Positions 47,740-59,913 of a stretch of DNA of 64,000 nt are shown here, piece by piece (within the stretch, counting starts at the first letter, position 1; every line of letters begins with the position of its first letter). The stretch is from NCBI GenBank assembly GCA_948567375.1, contig OX419757.1, positions 4,092,001 through 4,156,000 of the forward strand, read 5' to 3'. This stretch comes from Lunularia cruciata (Eukaryota; Streptophyta; Marchantiopsida; Lunulariales; Lunulariaceae). The translations under genes were made by a program, and so were the position numbers. The notes under the pieces were generated by a model, which did no database searches, was not told where the DNA came from, and was given only the letters and a program-made list of their open reading frames with translations.

Positions 47740-48431
47740 TGTAATACCAAGGGTTAGCCATATGATCTGATGTGAAATTCGGTTTGGTAACATCTAGAAT
47801 GATGTTATACATGATGGTCAAAATAGATCAGATATAAGTATCACCAAAAGAGTACTTCTACTAATAGGGCAGAAACCAAAATAGACTTGAGAACCTTAGA
47901 ACCAATAGCTAGACATATGATTTAAAGGTGAGAATTAGTTTGGTAACATCTGGAAGGATGTTACACATGATGGACTAAACAGATCAGAAAGAGGTATCAC
48001 CAAAAGGGGACTTCTACTAATAGAGTAGGAACCAAAATATGCCTGAAATCTTTGAAGGCAATTTCAGAGGCCTAAACGGATGAATTAGGCCTCGAAAATG
48101 TGCAGATTCCCATCGGAGAGCTTTCCAACGATACCTTACTCATGTGATTCCGAGATTCCTACAAGAAGATTCCCTAAAAGATTCCCTCCGGTCAAAGCTC
48201 ATTTGACCAACCAGATAGGACCTAGACCAGACAGGTCACCCATCCAAGTAAGTAATCCAAGGGTGGAGCTTGCTGACATGTCACCTATCTGTGTCCCTAA
48301 TCCTATGGTGGAGCTTCCTTGGAGGAGTTCCTCTTTGTCTATATAATAAAGAGAAGGTGCTCCCTTGGGGCATCGAATGTTTGAGTGTGCAATCTGTGTT
48401 TTCTCTCTTCTCTTGTCCTCGGAGTATTACA
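47740..48431 (+). repeat. Gypsy B 5' LTR
   Basis: TGTAATACC...GTATTACA, 692 bp. It lacks about 50 bp that in the other copies contain the poly-C run and AACGGAGGAAAGGCTGG. It is flanked on both sides by TGCGG. Confidence 0.92.
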
Positions 48432-48724
48432 TGCGGCCTATAACATCCATTTGCGCATGTATGTGCTATTGTGATATGTACTATGGTATTACAAGTACTT
48501 GAGAGATAAAATTTATATAGAGATGAAGGATGGTTCTACATAGTCTTGATTAGCTAAAATTAATTATAGTTAAGACATATGAGATCTTACTTTAGAGGAA
48601 GTGGAAAAGATGAGTAGCACTATTTTGGATTCTAGTGTATTGACTTGGTATTATTCCTAGGTGTTTGGATATGGGAAAGAGTTGGAGAACTCTTGGACCC
48701 ACAAGCCTTTTTGCTTCAGATTCT
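48432..48724 (+). repeat. Duplicated flank between 5' LTR and gypsy B body
   Basis: TGCGGCCTATAACATCCATT... to ...CTTTTTGCTTCAGATTCT matches 54534-54828 nearly base for base, which is the start of the family C LTR. At the junction the next bases are AGAGATTAGAGAGCGG, themselves partly repeated (48725-48770). Confidence 0.92.
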
Positions 48725-49235
48725 AGAGATTAGAGAGCGGATAAGCGGTTGAGAGATTAGAGAGCGGATGGGATGGATGTGCCGAGGGGAAAATTTCCCG
48801 CACCTAGCTTTCCATTCTCAAACCCATTTCACATCAAGGTTATGTACATCCAACGAGAGCAGATGAGAGTATCGCTAGTTTATCACTTTGGTGCAGAATT
48901 CATGGACAGAGTGATGAACTCACCAAACCCGGTGATTCTACCTGTGGTGATATATGACAGAGAGTAGGATTTGACTATCTACATTCTATTATGATAATAT
49001 GGATATGAATGTCCCAAATCCTCTCCCTTTCAACACTCAAGTAGAAATCCGTTATGTAGAGAGGCCGAAATTGATGTTTAGAGATTTTGTGGTTAGGAAT
49101 TTTGGTGAGGAGTATTATCAATGAGTGATAGCTTCTGAGATCCCAATGGTAGTTCCGATAGTTTGTGCGCCTTCCAGAGTGATTATATTGACTCTGTATT
49201 GAAGTAGACGTTAGCAATTGGGTGTTGCAAGAACC

Positions 49236-50324
49236 ATGGATCCGTAGTTGCAAGAGCTGGTGCAAGGAATGCAAGGGATGTTGAATGAATTTCGAGAGAT
49301 TAAGATGACCATGGAGACATTGCAAAGTCAAGTGCAGATCCTCAGGAACGATCAAGCCATGCAAGAAGAAGAGCCATCTCAAAACCTAGTACTTGTGACT
49401 GAAGTACTTGGAGAGGCACCAGTGCCTATGAACCCTATCAACGATGAAGCCACATTGCTACTCCGGATGAAGAAGACTTGCAACATCGAGCCTTACAAGG
49501 GGCAGCATACGATGGGAGTAGTGGAGAATTGGATCTCGAGAATGAATCGATATTTTTGATTGTTCTCAACAAAGATCACAGAGCATGCTACAGGCGTGTT
49601 TGCATGTGGGTACTTGACCGATAAAGCCCTCACATGGTATGATGCTTGGGAATGATCCATGCTGGCAGAGAGAAGGGAGGTCACATGGACAGCAATGCAA
49701 GAAGGACTGCTCAAGAATTTCCAATCGGTGGATTCTGTGCAGATGGCTCGAACCCGACTATGGGGATTGAGACAGAAGAATAGCGTACAAGAGTATGTGG
49801 AGACATTTCTGGATCTACAAGTTGCAATTACTGACATGAGTCCAGCAGAGGCTCTCAACAATTTCAAACAAGGGTTGAAAGAGCGGATTCGCCAAGAAGT
49901 CATGGTGCAAAATCCTCACACGGTATTTGAAGCTATTGCTTGTGCATAGAGAATAGCCGGAGCATTAGGTGGAGGTGAAGGAGTAGTTCCACCTCAACAT
50001 TATCGGGCAGAAATGCCACACATGGGTAGACCAGTACCGATGGAATTGGGCAACCTTTGATTCCGAGATCAAGGAGCATGGCCGCTTCAAGGAGAGCGGG
50101 GACGGGTAGAAGAACAAAGAGATGGAGTCCCATGAGGAGAAGGGACTCAAGGAGAACAACGTCGTTGTTACAATTGTGGCCATATTGGGCACATATCTAC
50201 CAATTGTCGCACTCGTTTACCTAGAGGCCCTCGGCCTTCGTACAGGCGATCTTTGAACAACATGGAGAGGCACATTGAAGAGGAGGAGGTGGAAACCACT
50301 TTGGAAAATGAAGATTGCCAGTAA
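49236..50324 (+). pseudogene. Gypsy B gag
   Basis: The frame opens MDP then TAG (49245) and continues LQELVQGMQGMLNEF, a coiled-coil-like stretch, to TAA at 50322. The capsid core includes VENWISRMNRYF, LTWYDAWE, VTWTAMQEGLLKNF and VQEYVETFLDLQ. The zinc knuckle C-Y-N-C-G-H-I-G-H-I-S-T-N-C lies at 50166-50207 and is complete. A handful of stops (49245, 49557, near 49650 and after 49947) interrupt one otherwise continuous frame. It would form the particle shell and bind genomic RNA. Confidence 0.88.
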
Positions 50325-53300
50325 ATGTACCTTGCGGCCTTACTGGCTCAATAAGGAAGCAAAGAAGCGAGGGAAGGAAGAAGAATAATGCGCAAGGATC
50401 CCGAAAGGCAACCTCACAATTGATTGTCGTGAATGGAATCCTAGAAGATAATCAAGTGAAAGTATTAATAGATCCGGGAGCAACAAAGAATTTCTTGTCT
50501 CGCTCTGTTGCAATAAGCTTGGGAATGGATCTAGAGAGAGATAGAAGTGAAGAAGTAGAGTTACCAAATGGGCAAACAGAGAGGATTGAATCATTACCTA
50601 GACGAGTAACCCTCTCTGTAGGAGAATCTCAGGAAGCAATTGAGTGGCGAGTGATACAGTTAGCCCATTATGATGCAATTTTAGGCATGCCATGGATGGA
50701 GTAGTACAACCCAATGGTGGATTGGAGGAAGAAAGTAGTGAGAACCCACCAATGGTCAATCATTGGGGTTAAAGAAAAATCACACAGGCAAAAACTGCCT
50801 CTATATGTCGTAGGGACGACAACTGTCTGTAAGACCGATAGATGTTTTATGGGTCTAATAAGAGAAGTCTAGAGTGCACAACTCGTTGGACAAATTCCTG
50901 AGAAATTGAAGGATGTAGTGGATGAGTTTCAAGATGTCTTTCCCAATGATCTACCCTCAGGATTACCACCTAAAAGGCGAGTAGATCACAAAATAGAGAC
51001 AGTCTCGGGGAAGACACCTCCTTATAAGGCCCCATATCGCCTATCACCTCATGAGTTGGAGGAGTGTAAGACTCAAATTGAGGAGATGCTATAGAAAGGG
51101 TTCATCCAACCTAGCGTATCACCATATGGAGCCCTTGTCTTGTTTGTGAAGAAGAAGCATGGTACAATGCGCATGTGCATTGACTATTGGGGTCTCAATT
51201 AGCAAACAGTGAAGAACAAATACCCCTTACCTCGCATGGATGACCTGTTTGATCAACTCCATGGAGCGAGATACTTCACCAAACTAGACTTGCGGAGCGA
51301 TTACAATCAAATCTGAATTGCAGAGGAGGATGTGTACAAAACTGCCTTTCGAACCAGGTATGGCCACTTTGAGTATCTTGTGATGCCTTTTGGCCTCACC
51401 AATGCGCCTACCACTTTCATGAGCCTAATGAATGACATATTTCGTCCATACTTGGATAAGTCTGTTATCGTCTTCTTGGATGATATCTTAGTATATAGTA
51501 GCACGATGACAGAACACAAACAACATCTACGAGAGGTCCTCCAGATTCTAAGACAGAATCAGTTGTACGCCAAAATCTCAAAGTGTGAGTTTGGCAAGTT
51601 GGAAGTAGACTACTTAGGGCATAGAGTAAGTGCAAAGGGCATTCAAGTATTGCCAGATAAAATAGAGGTCATTCAAAAATGGAGTGCCCCAGAAGATCAG
51701 ACTCAACTTAAGAGCTTCTTGGGGTTGACGGGATTCTATCGTAGATTTGTCAAGGACTTCTCCAAGGTTGCACAGCCTTTAATGGCACTACTTGGCAAGG
51801 GGAAGAAGTGGACATGGGGAACTGCACAAGAGTTGGCCTTTCAAGAATTGAAAGCCGCCTTGCTACATGCACCAATCTTGAAGTGGTATGACCCAAAACG
51901 TCCAATCAAGTTAGCTACGGATGCATCAGGCATAGCAATAGGAGCAATCCTATAACAAGAGTGGCATGACGGATGGCATCTAATTGCATATTTCTCTTGA
52001 AAGTTGTTACCGGCAGAGCGCAACTACCACACCACAGAACAAGAAGAGCTGGCCATCGTTCTAGCAACCAAGCATTGGAAGCACTACCTGGGCGAGAAGG
52101 CATTTGTAGTAGAGACAGACCACAAACCTCCAGTCTACCTCGAGACGCAGAAGGATCTATCTCGTCGCCGAATTTGGTGGGCAGAGTGGTGACAACGCTT
52201 CAACATGACAATCACCTACATGGAAGGTAAGAAGCAACTTGCAAATGCATTCACCCGCATGCCAATGGCCAACAACTTGGCGGCAGAGGTTAAGATTAAC
52301 CCTAAATTCTGGCAAGAGATTCTAGTTGCTACAAAAACTGATCCACAGATTGTAGAAGCACAATCGTCCAAAGGTGTCACCAGCACCCAAGGACTCACCT
52401 TTCGGGAGGGCCAATTGTGGATCCCAAATGTCCCAGAATTACGTACCACCATTCTAGCAGAATGTCATGATTCGGCCATTGCAGCTCATGTTGGAGTCGA
52501 CAAGACCTTGGAGGCAACCAAGCACCATTACTATTGGCCCAAGATGAGCAACGACGTGATGGACTATGTGCGTAGCTGCCTACTTTGTCAACAGAACAAA
52601 GCTTCTAATCAAGCTTCTACATGGCTATTCAACCTCTTCCCACTCCTACCCAACGTTGGGAACAAGTGAGTATGGATCTCGTCTATGAATTACCCAAGAC
52701 CACCTCAGGGTATGACTCCATTGTGGTCTTTGTGGACCGGCTCAGCAAAATGATTCATGTCCGCCCTACCACCAAGGAGGTGACCGCTCCACAACTAGCT
52801 CAACTATACTTAGATGCAGTCTTTGCTCACCATGGCTTGTCTAGAGTACTCATCACCGATAGAGGCACCCAATTCACCAGTTTGTTTTGGCGAACACTCT
52901 TTGGTTTCTTCAAAACCAAGTTGGCCATGTCTACAGCTTACCACCCACAAACAGATGGCCAAACAGAGTGGGCTAATTGCACGATTGAAGACATGTTACG
53001 CGGCTTCACCTTAGAAGAGCAAGAAAGGTGGGACACCCTACTACCGTTGGTGAATTCGCTTACAACAATTCAGTGAATGCCTCCACCCAAGTCACTCCGT
53101 TCTTCCTCATGTATGGTGAGCATCCCTTCACACCTTCTAGCTTGCTGAAGATCCGTCCAGTGACTACCAAGGTTGATGCAGTCAACACATTTGTTTCTAG
53201 AATCCAACAAGGTGTGGAGAGCACCAAGCACAGGTTACAGATTGCGCAAAATCGACAGAAGCAGTATGCTGATGCACACCGTAGGCACATGGAGTTCAAT

Positions 53301-53676
53301 GTTGGGGATCAAGTGTGGCTATCGACAACCAACCTCACATTAGTTGGATCTCGTAAGCTCAGACCTCGTTTTATTGGGCCTTTCTCAATTCTTCGTCGCA
53401 TCGGCGCTGTGGCCTATCACCTTGAGCTACCACCACACATGAAGATCCATCCAGTGTTCCATGTCTCCCTATTACGCAGATATGCTCCCCGATCAGGCCA
53501 AGGTACTTCCACACATGACATTTGACCTTGTCCGACAGCGGATTCTCCAAAAGCGCATGCGTGGTACTCGCCATCCGCGGGTGGAATATCTAGTACAATG
53601 GAAAGGTTACCCCCTCTATGAAGCAACCTGGGAACCCGCTACCAATTTGGCACATGCACCGGTGCAAGCATGTTGA
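50312..53676 (+). pseudogene. Gypsy B pol: PR-RT-RNaseH-IN-chromodomain
   Basis: Begins -1 relative to gag. Protease: KVLIDPGATKNFL (usually D-S-G or D-T-G; here DPG) and [53 protein letters not shown] and the catalytic FLDDILVYS (about 51472). RNase [14 protein letters not shown] and ETDHKPP. Integrase: HVGVDKT with paired Cys (CLLCQQNK), FVDRLSKMIHV, VLITDRGTQF with the Asp kept, and QTDGQTE. GPF motif: RFIGPFSI. Chromodomain: EYLVQWKGYPLYEATWEP. Stops include 50702, 50872, 51092, 51199, 51314, 51953 and 52190. Frame changes occur near 52615, 53040 and 53510. Dead but recent enough to read throughout. Confidence 0.93.
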
Positions 53677-53780
53677 GCAACAATTGCACAACGAGGTGCA
53701 AGCATTATCTTTATCTTAGCAACAATTACATGTTGGTGCAAGCATTTGAGCAACAATTGCACAACGAGGACGGTGCGTCT

Positions 53781-53796
53781 TAAAAGGAGGGAGGTC
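53781..53796 (+). other. Gypsy B polypurine tract
   Basis: TAAAAGGAGGGAGGTC directly precedes the 3' LTR and would prime plus-strand synthesis. Confidence 0.8.
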
Positions 53797-54533
53797 TATA
53801 ATACCAAGGGTTAGCCATATGATCTAGATGTGAAATTTGGTTTGGTAACATCTAGAATGATGTTATACATGATGGTCAAAATAGATCAGATAGAAGTATC
53901 ACCAAAAGAGTACTTCTACTAATAGGGCAGAAACCGAAATAGACTTGAAAACCTTAGAACCAATAGCTAGACATATGATTTAAAGGTGAGAATTGGTTTG
54001 GTAACATCTGGAAGGATGTTACGAATGATGGACTAAACAGATCAGAAAGAGGTATCACCAAAAGGGGACTTCTACTAATAGAGTAGGAACCAAAATATGC
54101 CTGAAATCTTTGAAAGCAATTTCAGAGGCCTAAACGGATGAATTAGGCCTCGAAAATGTGCAGACCCCCCCCCAACGGAGGAAAGGCTGGCCTTCCCTCC
54201 CACTGGTTTGTCTCGCCGAGAGCTTTCCAACGGTACCTTACTCATGTGATTCTGAGATTCTTACAAGAAGATTCCCTAAAAGATTCCCTCCGGTCAAAGC
54301 TCGTTTGACCAACCAGATAGGACCTAGACCAGACAGGTCACCCATCCAAGTAAGTAATCCAAGGGTGGAGCTTGCTGACATGTCACCTATCTGTGTCCCT
54401 AATCCTATGGTGGAGCTTCCTTGGAGGAGTTCCTCTTTGTCTATATAATAAAGAGAAGGTGCTCCCTTGGGGCATCGAATGTTTGAGTGTGCAATCTGTG
54501 TTTTCTCTCTTCTCTTGTCCTCGGAGTATTACA
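53797..54533 (+). repeat. Gypsy B 3' LTR
   Basis: Begins TATAATACC (TG end mutated to TA) and ends GTATTACA, 737 bp, followed by TGCAG. It has a run of nine C at 54165-54173 where the solo LTR at 14397 has sixteen. It carries the 156-bp duplication, the GGCCTAA hairpin and TATATAATAA. Confidence 0.93.
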
Positions 54534-55224
54534 TGCAGCCTATAACATCCATTTGCGCATGTATGTGCTATTGTGATATATACTATGGTATTACAAGTAC
54601 TTGAGAGATAAAATTTATATAGAGATGAAGGATGGTTCTACATAGTCTTGATTAGCTAAAATTAATTATAGTTAAGACATATGGGACCTTACTTTAGAGG
54701 AAGTGGAAAAGATGAGTAGCACTATTTTGGATTCTAGTGTATTGACTTGGTATTATTCTTAGGTGTTTGGATATGGGAAAGAGTTGGAGAACTCTTGGAC
54801 CCACAAGCCTTTTTGCTTCGGATTCTTCTATAGTCCAAGGATAGCCATGTGAAGGAATCCTTGACTTAGTGGTTGGGTCAAGATAAGACCACATGCTTAA
54901 GGGAATATTTGCATGACTATGGATATTCCTTTAGACTTTAAACTTTATTTGAATTTTAGCTTAGTAACTTGAATTATTCTAGTAAACTTAGTGTTTAACT
55001 ATTTAACAAGTATATAAGCTCATGGTTAGGAGGTATTCATCATCCTTTCATTTGCAACTATCTCTCTCTCATTTGAGATCTCTAGTGAGCAAGGGTTTGA
55101 GTCTTGGAATGTTAGCCTTGGAGGAGTATGATAGAGTTGGGGTTTCTTGCCTTCTTAGTCCATGGTGCACTACCATACTAGCCATCAAAGGTTCATCCTG
55201 AATGAGAAACATGCCAGCTCAAAG
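54534..55224 (+). mobile_element. LTR of family C, in copia-2 RNase H
   Basis: About 680 bp separate the copia RNase H residues RGAA from TNIACEADWLQ. The block matches, in reverse orientation, 61650-62307, where it adjoins a gag relic; that is why I call it an LTR. Shared blocks include TGCATGTATGTGCTATTGTG, TTGACTTAGTGGTT.GGTCAA and CTTAGTCCATGGTGCACTAC. The exact ends and target duplication are uncertain. Confidence 0.7.
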
Positions 55225-55557
55225 ACCAACATTGCATGTGAGGCAGATTGGCTTCAGAGGTTACTTGTTGACACAGGTATATGTTTCTCCAGTATGATTG
55301 TTATCTATGCAAATAACAAGAGTAGTATTAGACTTGTTAGTAATCCCATATTTCATGCTAGGACAAAACACATTGAGGTGCATCATCACTTCATTAGAAA
55401 CAAGGTACTAGTAAGTGAGATAGATCTTGTATATCTAGGTGTAGATAAGTAGGTATCTAGATAAGTTGATATCTTTACAAAGGCATTACCTAGAGACACA
55501 TTTGATATGTTCCAAGATCAGTTAGGTGTACAAAGCATTGATAGGAGCTTGAGAGGG
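55225..55557 (+). pseudogene. copia-2 RNase H 3' half
   Basis: Reads IACEADWLQRLLVDTGI, then MIVIYANNKSSIRLVSNP, FHARTKHIEVHHHFIRNK, IDLVYLGVDK and DIFTKALPRDTFD, all standard copia RNase H C-terminal blocks (usual YCDN is YANN here). Stops follow DK and interrupt the tail. A purine-rich GAGCTTGAGAGGGTG precedes the LTR. Confidence 0.88.
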
Positions 55558-55822
55558 TGTTGAGACTCTAAGCTCCCTATAGGTGTGAACTAGTTCACAG
55601 TTAGACTAAATTTGTATAGCTTTGCATTCACACTTAGTACACTTGTTATAGAGTTAGTAAAATAGCTACCGCCTATGTAGTACACTAGGTTCTTTGCCTA
55701 CCTTCCTTTGTGGATAGCACATTGTTCTCAAATATGTACATTTACTAGGGAGCACTGCCTACCTAATTCATTCTCTTGGTTTTTCCTCACACTCTCTCTT
55801 ATTTGTACTGCAAGTTTCTTGA
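55558..55822 (+). repeat. copia-2 3' LTR
   Basis: Starts TGTTGAGACTC after a purine tract and ends about TTGATACA, where homology to the PGG locus takes over. No second copy is seen in the window, so the ends are approximate. Confidence 0.6.
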
Positions 55823-56489
55823 TACAAACCTGCATAAGTTATTGTTGCAAGAAGTACCAACACCAAAGCGGGTGCATTTGTGGAGTCCAAAAAATCTTTC
55901 TACATCCTAGATAAATTTTGTTGCATGCTCAACTTTGCCTTTACACAATCTGCATAGTTATTCTTAGTTCCACAACACCGTCTATTCTAGGCTCCATTTT
56001 TTCATCCTATGCAAGTTTGGCTTCAGAACAAAATACAATATTATCTAGAATTGTCCAAATCCTTACTTGCTCCAAAATTCAACACCTCAACTCAAAACAA
56101 GGAACTACATCAGGACCAAACCTTTGTTTTTCCCTTCTCTAGACTCCAAATGTATATTCATTAACATGAAGTACAGGTATTGCTGAATATATTTTGCTAT
56201 GCAACATTTTGCATACTCTAAATAGCTTTACAACAACGCCTTATATCTGTTGGACTTTGGAAAGCCCAAACCACTTTCAGCTCAAAAGTGCATGGAAATG
56301 AACACAATTGTGTCCTACAAATTGAACTCATAGCTCTAGACGCAATTTTTTATCTCTTAAGACTTTAGACTATGCAAATTTAATCTTTCAATGATCATCA
56401 TGAACTTTTTAGACAAAAAACTCCAAAGGTTATGGAGATCAAGATGTTTCAGCCCTTTTTTGACTTGTCAGTAGCCGCCATACTTTGGA
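55823..56489 (-). pseudogene. Decayed duplicate of PGG gene 5' end and promoter
   Basis: Same-orientation copy of about 29718-30380. On the minus strand the start MEPR and the first ~55 codons are recognisable (55997 to 55823) but are broken by stops and shifts. Upstream, GCAAGTTTGGCTTCA, AAATACAATATT.TCTAGAATTGTCCAAATCC and AAACCACTTTC.GCTCAAA align with the source promoter. Source CpGs read TG or CA here (GCGTAAGTCACTGTCGC to GCATAAGTTATTGTTGC). The rest of the coding region is absent; the copy is cut at its left by copia-2. Confidence 0.9.
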
Positions 56490-57564
56490 TGGAGCCTACT
56501 ATGATACTCACATCCCTTGTATTTACTATTTTACTATTGGAAGACCTAATACTTATTTATACCTCCATGGAGGATTTTATACTTGCTAATATTTCTATAG
56601 TTGATCTCCCAGTTCCTAGTATGGCTTCTCCTTTTGGCAACTCCCAACCTCCATATTTCTCTACCATTCATACCCCCAAAGTGCATTAGTATATCTCACC
56701 TCATTAGTGTCCATTAGAATCTTGCCCAAGTAGTACATCTTTGGATAGAGTAAAGATGAGCACAACATCTAAGAAAGATCCAGATATTTAAGGATGGAAA
56801 TAAATTCTCTATCTCCTCCAACTCTTCTAGATCCTTTTAGCATACCAATATTTTCTATTTATCTTATCTTTTTTTTTACCTATTATGATCTTGTTTGTAG
56901 TTACATTCTCTTGACCTTAATTATGCTTTTCTTCTTAGCTTACTTGAGCATTTATGTAGACCAAGACTTTTCTGCCTTTATACTATTTGGCTACTACTGG
57001 CTATTCTTTTGGATGACCATAAAAGTGATGACTCTTACTAAACCTTATTAGCACTCTTCTTACAAAAAAAAAAAATACTCCTACTTACCCATGGAGGCAC
57101 ATAAGTGTCTCAAAGGAACAAACACCTCTAGAATTGGCCATTGGTCATCACTATAAGATAAATCATTATATAACCCAAATTACTACCACTAGCCTTGCTA
57201 AATATGTATTGTCCTTTGTGCTACCTCATTGCATCCATTGCTCCTTGACAATAGGGAGATTATATAGTTTAAAATACACTTTAGTGTTCTTACCCTCCAA
57301 ACTACACTCTTTTCCAATAACATCTTATTTGCATTACAAAGTTTCACCATACTATTCACCACTTTCTTTCTTTCCTTTATGAATTCAACCTAATTGAGGA
57401 GGTAGAGTTGATGGAGTCTCTTCTTACTCAGGTATGTTTCCATTACCCATGTTTCTTTGTGGCTATCAAGTTTGGTCTTGAAGCACCACAGATGTACTAT
57501 CTTTCATCAATATCCAAAATTCTAGTTTCTACTTCTTCTTTCTCTTTATATAACATATTGTATT
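56490..57564 (+). repeat. Dispersed repeat Y, copy 2
   Basis: Aligned with 40470-41520. Its right end is cut by the A2 LTR at 57565. It carries a 12-base A run near 57063. Confidence 0.75.
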
Positions 57565-58004
57565 TGTAACAATATAGAGCTTACCAATGAGTTAGTTGAG
57601 ACTAATAAAGTAAAAAATACACCAAATTAGCTAAGAATATTCTAGAAGCATCTAGGAAATGACTTTGCACCTTCCAAGTGTTGAGTAATGTGCATGCCAA
57701 GAAAGAAGTTTCTTGGGAAGCTTCCTGGATAGCTTATCTTGCATGCCAAGTAAGCAATTTCTAGAAGGAAGCTTCTTGAAAAACTTCTTGAGAAGCTTCT
57801 TGGTTAATTTGGCTTCCACTCAAACAAGCAGCCTTCAAGAAGCTTCTTGAGAAGTTTCTCTAGAGCTTTGTATACTTCTCTATAAATAACAAAGCCTAAG
57901 TTCATGTTAGGGATTTGGAGTTTCCTTCATTCAAGTATCTCAATATGATCTTCCACTCTGATCTTTCATTCTCCTATTTCTCTCCTTGAACTTGGTCTTT
58001 TACA
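57565..58004 (+). repeat. Gypsy A2 5' LTR
   Basis: TGTAACAATATAGAG...GGTCTTTTACA, about 440 bp, followed by a mutated primer site TTGGTAATAGAG. CTATAAATA near 57880 is its TATA box. GAA/TTC units are present but partly lost. Confidence 0.9.
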
Positions 58005-58264
58005 TTGGTAATAGAGTAGGAAGCGGATGGATGGAATATATGGATGACCAAATCTATTTCTGCCAAACCATTGAGATTTTTATGTACATATACTACCCAA
58101 GCATCATTTCACTCAATTCATCATCTCATGCTTTGGGCAATTTTTTTGAATGCAATCATCTTGTTTGATGAACCCTTGGTACTTTTGATTGTAACTTATG
58201 GAGAACGGTGTATATTTACATGTTAACTTAGATCAACTATGAGTAGTTTGATAGAGTAATAGTT

Positions 58265-59080
58265 ATGGCGGCAATGCCCAAGGTTATCATTGTTGTGCCA
58301 CAACAAATCAAGCACCTTACTTGATTGTTGAAGAAGAAGATCATCAACAACAAGAGCATGTAGAGAGAACACCATTTTGAGAGGAGGAAGAGCAAATCTA
58401 ATTCCCAAAGCCCAAGATATCTGAAGGTAAGAATCTCTCAAGTGCAATGGAAAATTTTGTGTTTGATTGGAAATGTTTTTTCAAAACTACAAATCTTCAA
58501 GATGAACAAAAATAGATTCTCTTGGCTTTCAACTAATTGGATGGAGTAGCAAATCTATGGTGGTGGTTTAGAGTGGAACAAGCTATATGGAAATTTTTTG
58601 CACCAATCTTGACATGGGCAAAATTCAAGAGTGCAATAATTCCAAGCTATAAATGCCGCACGAGCTACACAAGCTACACAAAATAGGATGGTAGATTTGA
58701 AATAGATTGGCTCTATAAGAAGCTAAATCACATAATTCCAAAACACTATCATGCATAGCACTTGGAGGAATCCATGTAGTTGGCTGAGCGCTTTGATTCC
58801 TTGGTTGCAACAACTTGATGTTGACCTCAACTTCCATAAAACCTACCAATACATCACACACAGATGGAAAAACCAATACCAATGGAGATTGATGCCATCC
58901 AACAGAGACCACTTAGATAGAGAAAGATTGTGAAAAAATGGTAGTTGTTTTTATTATCACCAAATTGGACATTGTATTGCTAAATATCCACTCAAGAATG
59001 TGCAATTGTAACAAATTGCCCAAATGGAGTTTTTGGAGTAGAATGATCAAGGAAACAAGGAATACTAGTAGTAGATCTCA
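58265..59080 (+). pseudogene. Gypsy A2 gag relic
   Basis: Collinear with A1 gag from MAAMP at 58265. The zinc-knuckle position (58946-58987) reads C-F-Y-Y-H-Q-I-G-H-C-I-A-K-Y: two of three cysteines have become tyrosine by TGT-to-TAT changes. A deletion of about 90 bp removes part of the core around 58755. Many stops. Confidence 0.85.
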
Positions 59081-59913
59081 AGCCACCTATTTCCAATGGG
59101 ATTGAAGGCTTGGACTATGCAAATTTGCTTCACTTGCAAGCTATGATATCTAATTATGGTTATTTCTTTTTGGTAGATTTTGGAAGTTCAAAGAATTGCA
59201 TGTCCATGCAATTAGCAAAAGAATTAAGTATTCCTACCAAGTCAAATATTGGAAGTAGATTGATGATGGTAGAAACGGTTTTGCATTCTGTACCTCACAT
59301 CTTGTTACATTCAACATTGGGAAGGAGTACATGGACTGTATATAGTTTTGTAGTGTCACCCCTATATTATGACATCATTCTAGGTTTGCCTTGGCTTGAA
59401 CATCAATAGGTTCAATTTTATTGGACCCAACGTCAAATTCAAGTACAACACCAATGTAGGAATTTTTTATTAGGTCTTTTGGCACCTTTGAGTAAGACAT
59501 CTAAGAATAATAAGTCCCAAGATATGAAGTTTGTTAAGAAAGTAGCTATGGAGTAAGCTTTGGAGGAATATAAGTCTATTTTTGTAGTGTAGATCAAGCC
59601 TATTGCACATTGAGAATCTAAGAAGGGCTAAAAGCCTCATCAAGCAATGGTTGATCAAATAACATAGGATTTCCCTATGATTGTGGTATGCCCTTCAAGA
59701 TTGAGTTGTAGCCAAGAAGTACTCTAAGTAAGTAGACCAATCGATTGAGTTGTAGCCAAGAAGTACTCAAGTAAGTAGAACAATCTATCTGCTCTCTCCA
59801 AAGAAGTTGGATGAGCTTCAAATAACATTGATGGAGTTGTTGGAGAAGGATTTTGTACAACATAATACATCTCCTTAAGGAGCATCGGTAATATTTATTA
59901 TAAAGAAGGATGG
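59081..59913 (+). pseudogene. Gypsy A2 protease and start of RT
   Basis: Protease-like FLVDFGSSKNCMSMQLAKEL (A1 has IDSGSS, here DFGSS) and IILGLPWLEHQ at 59110-59409. The pol leader and RT start follow: STLSKXTNR-like and LMELLEKDFVQHNTSP, ending at KKDG near 59913 where unrelated DNA begins. A ~46-bp local duplication containing GAGTTGTAGCCAAGAAGTAC lies at 59702-59775. Stops throughout. Confidence 0.85.

Larger units (their letters stand above)
47740..54533 (+). mobile_element. Ty3/gypsy chromovirus B with displaced 5' end
   Basis: A 5' LTR (47740-48431) and a 3' LTR (53797-54533) bracket gag and a pol with chromodomain. Outer flanks TGCGG and TGCAG fit a target duplication with one transition. 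TGCGG also follows the 5' LTR directly, then ~290 bp that repeats the DNA downstream of the 3' LTR, and only then element sequence. No primer-binding site is visible. The order is LTR-flank-internal-LTR-flank. Confidence 0.9.
46430..55822 (+). mobile_element. Ty1/copia element copia-2 (5'-truncated), host of insertions
   Basis: RT-RNase H homology runs from about 46430 to 47739 and resumes at 55225-55557, followed by a ~265-bp LTR. Between the two halves lie a family C LTR and gypsy B. No 5' LTR, gag or integrase is seen at the left end, which abuts the RT element relic, so the element is truncated. Confidence 0.8.

Noticed and set aside
48432-48724. Initially read as part of the gypsy B 5' untranslated leader
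   Set aside because: The same block follows the 3' LTR at 54534 and recurs in reverse at 61650-62307 as part of LTR C, so it is flank, not element leader.
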